This document shows, piece by piece, positions 19,821-26,142 of a stretch of 26,142 nt of DNA. A program made the translations under genes and the position numbers. The notes under the pieces are model-generated. The model had not been told where the DNA came from, did not search any database, and saw only the letters and a program-made list of their open reading frames with translations. The DNA is from Chara braunii (lineage: Eukaryota; Streptophyta; Charophyceae; Charales; Characeae): NCBI GenBank assembly GCA_003427395.1, contig BFEA01000082.1, positions 1,023,332 through 1,049,473 of the forward strand, given 5' to 3'. Position 1 is the first letter of the stretch; each line of letters opens with the position of its first letter.

Positions 19821-21067
19821 CTCTCCTCTTACCAAACTGTAGCTGCGCAGCCTAGAAAGGCAGCATTTGAATAGAGCATGCCCCCTAGCCGTGCGCAACA
19901 ATGAGGCGTCGTAATAGTATATAACGCAGAACGGTGCCGCAAGACTCGNCAANACTTCAGCAACGTACAAGNNCTNAGTGAGTGCCTTAGTGAAAAGCAT
20001 AATGGCGCACTCCGTGCGTAGCAATGCGCCACAAATGCTCAGCAATGTACTAAAAGACACAGCAAAACGGCAACGATGCACAGTAGGAAGGCACAGCTGT
20101 AGTAGCTAACACCCAATAGTAATGCTTCAAGCTGGCACTGCAATATCGTCCGAAAGCACAATACTCACGCAGTCGTCCTAAGGCTTAATGTTGCCACCAG
20201 AAGTCCTCCATTCCAGAAAATATCAGTCGCCCCGGTCTTAGCACTATCGTTACCAACAGCAAGACCGACTTCACCTGCAGTAGCAGCCTGAGAAGGGAAG
20301 ACATGTTGTACGGCTCCGAGTAAAGCAGCAATGTAGTAATGGTCAGTAGCAGAACGTACTACGGCCGTACCATCAAAAGCACAGCAGCAGCCAAGAGGCA
20401 ACAACGACAGTCCGTCGCTATTGAAAATGTCAGCAACAACCGAACTGGATGCAGATATTGGCCATGCAGACTGCCACCGAAATTTGGTACGTACTCCCAC
20501 ATCAAAATCCTCCTCTCATCAGACCGCAACCCCAGCCAAGAACGGTCATGCACCCTTACCAAACCTGCATTTTCACTAACGCACTTGGTCGGATTACACA
20601 CCCCCCGCAGCAAAATAGTCTACAGCGAGGTGTTCATAACCGCGAACACACTTCCGCCAAGAAGTACGCTACTCTCCTTTTCTATTGCTCTACTCCGTGC
20701 CAACAAATTCAATCTAGATGCACCTAACCTCAGTTGCGCCCAAGTTTAGATGCGGACCAATCACGACTTCCACCGGCCGCTCACAGTCATGCGGAGGGCA
20801 GCAAGCACGACCTTGATCACGACATAGGCGGCGTCCGACGGACAACAGGGCAATGACCAGTGGTTACGGGCAACGGGGTCCTGCCCACTACCACGACGAC
20901 GCAACAACCACGATCTCGACCGCCATTTTTCAAAATGAGAATTAGTCTCCCGTTAGAACCGGGGCAGGTGCCTTTCCAGCCCTTCCCGTTGAAATGTAAC
21001 ACGTGGCTTGGCGTCATAGCTCACCTCGCCCTTCCTTCCTAGGTAAGCACTATGTCCCTTCTTTTGT
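19821..21067. other. Unassigned CAGCA-rich sequence with ambiguous bases
   Basis: No gene is recognised. Short frames occur on both strands (for example plus 20339-20749 and minus 20165-20500) without domains. Ambiguous bases at 19949, 19953, 19972-19973 and 19976 show local sequence uncertainty. The upstream edge of copy B, or internal sequence of its parent element, should lie in this stretch. Confidence 0.35.
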
Positions 21068-21094
21068 CTCTTTCTCTCTCTCTCTCTCTCTCTA
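21068..21094. repeat. (TC)n microsatellite
   Basis: About 12 TC dinucleotides in pyrimidine-rich sequence. Confidence 0.85.
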
Positions 21095-21306
21095 CTCGTC
21101 GTTTCAATGCACCTGGCCCGAAATCTCGACCAGGTTCGTTCAATTTTCGTAGTAATAATTCCTCATGATAATGTGGAAAACGATGAGCTAGATGTCGCTC
21201 ACTAAGGCGCGCGGAATTCCCATGCATTTTTAAATTAAAAGAAATGACAAAATTTGAAGAACTTCTATACAGATTTCAGCGAGGTACCTTTAATCGAACA
21301 AAAACA

Positions 21307-21308
<2 letters not shown>

Positions 21309-21342
<34 letters not shown>
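21309..21342 (+). repeat. G34 homopolymer
   Basis: A run of 34 G, which would read as polyglycine in a plus-strand frame starting at 21244 and as polyproline on the minus strand. Its true length is doubtful in any assembly. Such a run can form G-quadruplex DNA. Confidence 0.85.
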
Positions 21343-21343
<1 letters not shown>

Positions 21344-21574
21344 CTCGAAAGCCGATCAAGACACATCTAGATGCACGGAATACGAGGAAGGAAGGGGTCC
21401 GAAAGATGGCGCAGGTCCGAAAGCTGGCTCGTCGCATATGTGACGCGCAAGGGGTTCCAAAATTATGCGATCTCCTGATTGCATGCCATGGCGGAGGAGG
21501 AGGGAGGGGGAAGAGAGGATGAATGAGAAACCAAGCGTATTAGGAAAGAAAGTGTCCGCATCAGCACAGATAGT

Positions 21575-21694
21575 TTAGCCAGAGTTCATGTTGACGCCAA
21601 CGTCAATTGCAATATCTTCGCGAGTCTGCTGAAAGAGCTGTGGGAATTTCTTTGGCCCTTTGATCACCGGAGATCGTCCAGATGACGCCATCAT
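21575..21694 (-). CDS. 39-codon frame overlapping the end of the upstream frame
   Basis: The start ATGATG at 21694-21689 overlaps the TGA stop of the frame above it, in a different frame. The peptide is basic at first (SGRSPVIKGPKKFPQ), then acidic, and is not recognised. It could be the true continuation of that coding region after a frameshift rather than a separate gene. Confidence 0.25.
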   Translation of the reverse strand: MMASSGRSPVIKGPKKFPQLFQQTREDIAIDVGVNMNSG

Positions 21695-22332
21695 CGTCTG
21701 TCGGTTCTCCGTGTGCTCTGCACCCCTGCCTCGTCATTGGAAGTCCGCCCGCCGGTAGTCAACAACGAGAGGATGATGGAGAGGTCGGGGCCACTCAGAT
21801 GGGAGCGGAGGGAAGTAGTCTGCCGCTTCGTCACCGAGATCAACGAAATGTACGATCCGGTGTGCGAGGGGGAATCGATGATTGGGTCGGGACAGGGATA
21901 GTAGGTAATCGGGGTATAAGGAGGGGATGGTGCGGAGGACATTAATTTATCTCTTAGGGACTCGTAGTCCTCCACGGCGGGAAAGGTGTCGGAAATGATA
22001 CAGTACAACTCCATATGGTTGGACTGTGTCCAGGTGACATTGAAGAGGAGGATATTGAGAGGGAAGGAGCGGGAACGATGGGGGAAGACCGTGCATAGGA
22101 GTAGTGCGGCGAAGTGATGACACAAGAGCCGGGTGGCGAAGATGCGATAGTCCAGGGGGAATTCAAGGTGGGTGAGGGGACGGAAGGAGAGGTAATCAAG
22201 GGGGCGGCGGAAGACAGGACGAGGATGGTACGTCGGGGCTGGGAGGAGGATGGGGACAAAGCGCGGAGGGGGAGGAAACGGAGGGAGATGATGAGCGAAA
22301 GTGGCGACGCCGGCGGGAGGTTGCTGCGTCAT
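21691..22332 (-). CDS. Unknown 213-residue protein, Pro-rich start
   Basis: Codons strongly prefer C or T in the third position throughout, and the frame is uninterrupted from ATG (22332) to TGA. The product has a Pro-rich start (PPFPPPPRF), a middle with hydrophobic stretches (LLCHHFAALLLCTVF and LNILLFNVTW) and a polar end. The plus strand is also partly open here. It follows the broken frame ending at 22421 by 88 bases on the same strand, so the two may be parts of one decayed gene or element. I recognise no family. A retroelement protein, a capsid-like protein of an old viral insertion, or a lineage-specific gene are all possible. Confidence 0.4.
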   Translation of the reverse strand: MTQQPPAGVATFAHHLPPFPPPPRFVPILLPAPTYHPRPVFRRPLDYLSFRPLTHLEFPLDYRIFATRLLCHHFAALLLCTVFPHRSRSFPLNILLFNVTWTQSNHMELYCIISDTFPAVEDYESLRDKLMSSAPSPPYTPITYYPCPDPIIDSPSHTGSYISLISVTKRQTTSLRSHLSGPDLSIILSLLTTGGRTSNDEAGVQSTRRTDRR

Positions 22333-22640
22333 CGTGCCGACTAGCGGGGTCTGAGGGAATGGTGCGATTCAAGGCGGATCCCCCTCGAACGGAAGGCGGC
22401 GCTCGTGCTGGTGGGGCCTCTCAGGGCTCAGGTGCCGACGCCTCTTCTTCTTCCTTCGTCGTCGACCGTGCTTCCGACTCTTCTTCCTCCAATAGCCCGA
22501 CGATGGCTATACGACCCGGGTTGTCGTCCGACGACAGCTCCCCGTTCTCTCGATGTGCCTTCCAAAACTCGTCGAAGTCGGAGTTATTGTTGCAACAACA
22601 ACAAAATTCCCACGAGAAATGAAAGTAGAAAAAACATTCC

Positions 22641-23113
22641 AAAAAAAAAAAATCCTTCATATTAATAAATTATCATTCCAATGTTCGTCCAATTCTAAAA
22701 TTTCCAGTTTTATTTGAGAAGTTCCCGTGTAAGAATAAATTTTCCTCTCCAACTACATCTATTTGTTCAAGATGGACTGAAAGTCTAGGCGAGTTTATGA
22801 AATGTTTTAATTAAATTTTTATTCTACTATAACAAATATCTTCTTATTTAGATTGGATTAACCTATTTATGACTGAAAATCCTTACTTAGAATGACAGTC
22901 CAATTAAAATATTTCATGAACTCATCCAGACTTTCATTCCATCTCTAGCATGCAGTCCAAATAAGAAGGGATACCCTATTCTTGGAATGAAAGTTTGCAA
23001 GTGAGATTAAAAATTTTGAAATTGGAATGACATTTTTTTAACATGGAATGAAAATTTAAAATTTAGATTGTAATTTTACTATAGAATGATTATTTAATTA
23101 TGAAATTTTTTTT
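22641..23113. mobile_element. MITE-like AT-rich fold-back element
   Basis: About 473 bases of AT-rich DNA sit inside GC-rich coding-like sequence. The ends are inverted: a poly(A) run followed by TTCATATTAATAAATTATCATTCCA at 22651-22680 against the complement of 23081-23113. An internal inverted pair is longer: 22774-22812 against 22901-22940, with most bases matching. TCATTCC or its complement GGAATGA recurs several times (near 22674, 22934, 22984, 23020, 23044). There is no coding capacity. The target duplication is not clear. Confidence 0.65.
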
Positions 23114-23787
23114 CGTTGAAGCTCGTCCAGGTCCTGGTAGCACCATACCGTAGGATCGTTATCGCTCAGATACTGCCCGTAATCCTCTGTACACTTCACC
23201 TAGATTATGGTTGGCATCAACTTGCTTTCGAGGGTCACCGGTTCAACCTGCCTTGGATCGCCCGGATTGTAGGAGATGATGTCCGTCGGCAGGTCGTCGA
23301 CGAGCTGAGACAAGAACGTGAGGAGCTCGTAGGCGACCGTTGCTCGTCCGCCCTTAGCGATCTCGCCGCACAACAGCCCTACCAACGGGCCGTCGGTGGT
23401 CGACTTGTTCGGCCACAGCTGTGCCAACACCAACGAGATGTCGTGAGTGTGTTCCAACTCCTGATTACTGTAATACCGCGACCAGTGGCACTTTACTGTG
23501 AGCATACACACAGTAACCGCCGCAAACTCGGCCCACTTGCGGATGTAAGCTGGACTGAAAGGAAGGGTTGAGGCGGGACAAATTTTCAGAGTTAGAAGGG
23601 GGTCGGCCCAAGCCAGATAATCGGAAGGTCAGAGGGGAGAGAGAAGGTGGAGAAACGATTTATCGATGCTCGGGGTAGGGATGGAGATGGGGAAGCGGGC
23701 GAGTAGGGCGATCAGTGGCGTTGGTCTGCAGGGAGAAGGTATCATTACAGTCAGTCCCCACTATTTATCGCCTTGGCTGGGCCAGTC

Positions 23788-23830
23788 GTTGCCGCCAATC
23801 AATCGCCAATCAGCCGCCAATCAGCCGCCA
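23788..23830. repeat. Short tandem repeat, unit GCCAATCAGCC
   Basis: Three to four 11-base units in a row with small changes. They lie in the broken minus-strand coding region and include in-frame TGA triplets on that strand, so unit expansion may have helped to disrupt it. Confidence 0.7.
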
Positions 23831-24541
23831 ACTCTTGTCCCCACTTGTAAAGATCGGTCACTACTGCATGGCGCTGGTGCTCGCCGATGGTACACAGATC
23901 GCGGCTGAAAGCCACGATTACCGTTACGTCGCTTTGAGTAGGTCGTGAGTAGCAACGAAATCCTGACGCCTCCACTAAGGTGGTTGCCGAGCCTCAATCG
24001 GTTGATATAGTTATCTCAACGGCGGCGCACCAAGCCCCGTCGCCGAAGAGCTGCGCAAATCGAAGAAGATCGGGACTGAGACGGGGATGCGTGACTTGGC
24101 GAAATTGCAACAAAGTTCGAGGTTGAAGAAGCTGAGGAGGAAGGGTCGGCTCGATCATAAAACTCATGGCGAAGGTGAGGATGAGGTAGATGCAAACGAA
24201 GGAAAGGAAGTGAGTTCCTTGTCCGCGTTGGAGGAAGAAGAAGGAGATAGGTTGAGGTTCTCAGAAGAAGGGAGGGGACGAAGGTAAGAGGTGTGACGGA
24301 CGATGGGAAAGGAGCTATGGCTGGCGCTGGCTTCGGGCGTGATGCGAACCGTGTTGGCTCCGTTGGGGCCAAGCTCTACGACGGGAAACAGCCAGAGAAT
24401 TTGGGAGCGAGATTACTATCGCGTGCACATTTGCGTACCCTCACCAGATCCCCTAGCTTACCGAATGGGTCCATATTAAGTGTTTCTGTGTGTATGTATA
24501 TGTGGCTTAGTCCTGTCCTGGTGCATTGTCAATCCGATGGT

Positions 24542-24647
24542 CGGTAAAACCGAGGTCAGTACGCCCAGATGTTTCCTCGTCTGGCGTTAAGAGGGTCGAA
24601 AGGGTACTAGATGTTTATCTCTAGTAACCCTACAGACCTGGAAGTCT
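24542..24647. repeat. Four consecutive stem-loops
   Basis: CGGT/ACCG (24542-24552), CGCCCAGA/TCTGGCG with one bulge (24562-24586), GGGTACTAGA/TCTAGTAACCC with one bulge (24602-24630) and AGAC/GTCT (24634-24647) follow each other with short spacers. It is not similar in sequence to the LTR hairpins at 17610. There is no gene nearby on either strand. Confidence 0.55.
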
Positions 24648-24713
24648 ACCATGCTGCTGTATTCTAACCGCCCATGGGGCCAAGTGTATGCATATACCTG
24701 TCTATGTATTTAT

Positions 24714-24729
24714 GTGTGTGTGTGTGTGT

Positions 24730-24771
<42 letters not shown>

Positions 24772-24802
24772 CAATTTATGTATGTGTGTGTGTGTGTGTG
24801 TG
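24714..24802. repeat. (GT)n microsatellite
   Basis: Two GT tracts interrupted by ATCAATTTATGTA, followed by an AT-rich ATATAAATATAAAT tract to about 24860. Confidence 0.9.
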
Positions 24803-24929
24803 AATATAACTATACTTTTACGTTATATATAAATATAAATATAAATATACATATAATATGTATGTAATCAAATTTGACGTTTAGGTTCGGTAGGTTCTGG
24901 GCTGTGTTCGGGTTCAGTATTTTATGTTC

Positions 24930-24948
24930 GGGTTCGGTCACCGAGCCC
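24930..24948. repeat. Inverted repeat GGGTTCGGT/ACCGAGCCC
   Basis: A 9-bp stem with one G/T pair around a single base, next to two earlier copies of TTCGGGTTC at 24907 and 24927. It marks the change from GC-mixed to AT-rich sequence. Confidence 0.6.
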
Positions 24949-24987
24949 AAACACGGTGCAACGGAGCTCATGAGATATCAGTTCGCA

Positions 24988-25278
24988 TCATGTGGCTGAC
25001 ACACCCTCTACTTTGCGTAACGAAACATTCTTCATTTTATGAAGGAAATCCAATACATCAGGAATCATCTTGGTATTCCTTCCCAACGTTTTTGAAATAT
25101 CAACATGGGCATCAAAGTATGAAGGTATGTGACCCTTCAACATCTTCAACTCGTCGTCGTTCCTCCATTTAACACCTTCTTTTGCATATTTGAGGATCAT
25201 GTCGCATGCTCTTATGCACTGGTCAGACGTCATATCCTTATCTTCGTATAAATGTGAATGAACTATATATTTATGCAA
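24988..25278 (-). CDS. Unknown AT-rich frame, about 96 codons
   Basis: The frame is open from 25278 to a TGA at 24988; the first ATG in it is at 25233, giving an 82-residue product. A TATATAG/TTC junction near 25265 could be a splice acceptor, so it may be an internal or last exon. The text looks protein-like, with charged helical stretches (IRACDMILKYAKEGVKW, then DVLDFLHKMKN) and all amino-acid types used evenly. Base composition is far more AT-rich than the coding-like block at 21575-24167, so it is of different origin. No family recognised. Confidence 0.35.
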   Translation of the reverse strand: MHKYIVHSHLYEDKDMTSDQCIRACDMILKYAKEGVKWRNDDELKMLKGHIPSYFDAHVDISKTLGRNTKMIPDVLDFLHKMKNVSLRKVEGVSAT

Positions 25279-26059
25279 AACAAATACGAAAACTTAAATA
25301 TACGACGCATGTAAGATATGATATTTTCGTAAAAACACAAAAAATATTTTGTGTGTCAGACAATTGATATTTATAATTCCATACACTAACCACACCTTCC
25401 CTCATGTACTCACACGGATTCACCAGTATTTTCATGACGTCACATATTCCCCACTAAATACACGGTCACACTGTTTTTCCAATCTTAGTTCGAGTTATTT
25501 CTCTTTCTCTATACTACGAACTTTGAGCGACAATAATGAACTAAATTACCAATTACACACACAATTCTTCTCTATTACCTTCCTTATGCAAGTCGTCCAA
25601 AAGCACCACCTCCGAATTTCGTATCATCCCTTATAGCATGTTCACACCATCCCTGTTTCTTTTGTTTTGTTTTTTTTACAATTCACACCTTCTCTCTCCC
25701 CCTCCCCCCTCAATTCTATCATTTGATGGGTACTATATGTCTTTAAAAAGAAAGCACTGATAAAGCATATCATTCACGTAAAACATTTAAGATAATACAA
25801 AATGTTTTTCATTTACAAGTATTGCAGCCATAACAATAATAGATTCAAGTGCATTGAAAATGATTTTTTTGAGAACAACTTGGACACCATTTTTTCCCAC
25901 TTATTATCGTTTAAGATGTCCACCATCTCTCTCTCTCTCTCAAAAACACATGCACAATGCATATCAGAGAGGTGGTCACGCTATGTAGCGTACCATTGTT
26001 CAAGTGCATTCTTAGTGCAACCACCTATTTGACGACTCTCTTTGCTTGTCTCTCTGACA

Positions 26060-26061
<2 letters not shown>
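25279..26061. other. AT-rich sequence without a supported gene
   Basis: Only short frames without domains occur (for example plus 25349-25636). A C-rich tract near 25697-25710 and a short CT run near 25928 are present. Nothing else is recognised. Confidence 0.4.

Positions 26062-26142
<81 letters not shown>
26062..26142. repeat. (TC)n microsatellite running off the window
   Basis: About 40 TC dinucleotides to the last base, so the true length is unknown. Contigs often end in such tracts. Confidence 0.95.

Larger units (their letters stand above)
22421..24167 (-). pseudogene. Interrupted unknown coding region, split by a MITE-like insertion
   Basis: Several coding-like pieces lie in order on the minus strand. 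A 57-codon frame runs from ATG 24167 to TGA 23994 and continues in frame after the stop with coding-like text. A second piece starts after a CCTTTCAG acceptor-like site near 23561, reads AYIRKWAEFAAVTVCML, and runs to a TAG near 23200, with GC-rich third positions. The same frame continues past the TAG (VKCTEDYGQYLSDNDPTVW) until the AT-rich insertion at 23113. On the other side, from about 22600, an acidic end piece (SDFDEFWKAHRENG, then EEEESEAR) stops at 22421. Joining them as one gene is inference. In-frame stops and the insertion point to a dead copy. Family unknown. Confidence 0.45.

Noticed and set aside
21244-21522. Plus-strand 92-codon frame with polyglycine
   Set aside because: It depends on the exact length of the G34 run, and the part after the run has no recognisable domain; the opposite strand is equally open from about 21482 to 21350.
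22359-22622. Plus-strand 87-codon Ser-rich frame
   Set aside because: It lies opposite the minus-strand acidic end piece. The minus strand fits the ordered coding-like series better, and the plus frame has no neighbours on its strand.

Overview
The window looks like plant nuclear DNA made almost entirely of decayed mobile elements, satellites and microsatellites. I found no intact, recognisable housekeeping gene, no rRNA or tRNA gene and no CRISPR array. A plant (streptophyte) host is favoured for two reasons. A retroelement primer-binding site on the minus strand (3565-3581) matches the 3' end of plant-type tRNA-Asp at 16 of 17 positions, and LTR-like ends of the TGTGACGCCC kind common in plant elements occur at 14251 and, shortened, at 12167. 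The species cannot be told from the sequence.

Layout. 1-500: a duplicated 43-base block around a T44 run, and a 20-base perfect palindrome. 900-3564: the inside of a minus-strand LTR retroelement, with a broken gag-like reading frame (2246-2880), an untranslated leader and the PBS. 3584 to about 7800: its 5' LTR (copy A). 7800-10960: no clear gene; a GC-rich, pyrimidine-rich stretch holds one weak exon candidate. 10960-14900: two LTR-like ends of a second family, head to head, around CA/TC microsatellites and a GT-rich minisatellite with a long cysteine-rich frame. 14909-15147: a near-perfect 117-base-arm palindrome with N bases at its centre, possibly an assembly join. 15432 to about 19820: copy B of the first LTR family, without a PBS. 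19820-21570: unassigned, with a few N bases and a G34 run. 21575-24167: a block of minus-strand coding-like sequence, unrecognised, broken by stops and by a MITE-like element (22641-23113). 24540-26142: a hairpin cluster, a GT microsatellite, an AT-rich segment with one 96-codon minus-strand frame, and a terminal TC microsatellite.

The most striking thing is inside the long LTRs. They contain arrays of short stem-loops in which the core is conserved but the outer arms differ from unit to unit while remaining complementary (for example TTGGAC/GTCCAA, TCAGGC/GCCTGA, ACTGAAC/GTTCAGT, GACTAAGC/GCTTAGTC). At the same place in the LTR, copies A and B carry different core families. Other hairpins shared by the two copies also keep pairing although their bases differ. 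This is the pattern expected of selected structure, in RNA or in extruded DNA, and I know of no described equivalent in an LTR. All homology, pairing and family statements were made by eye and need alignment to confirm.
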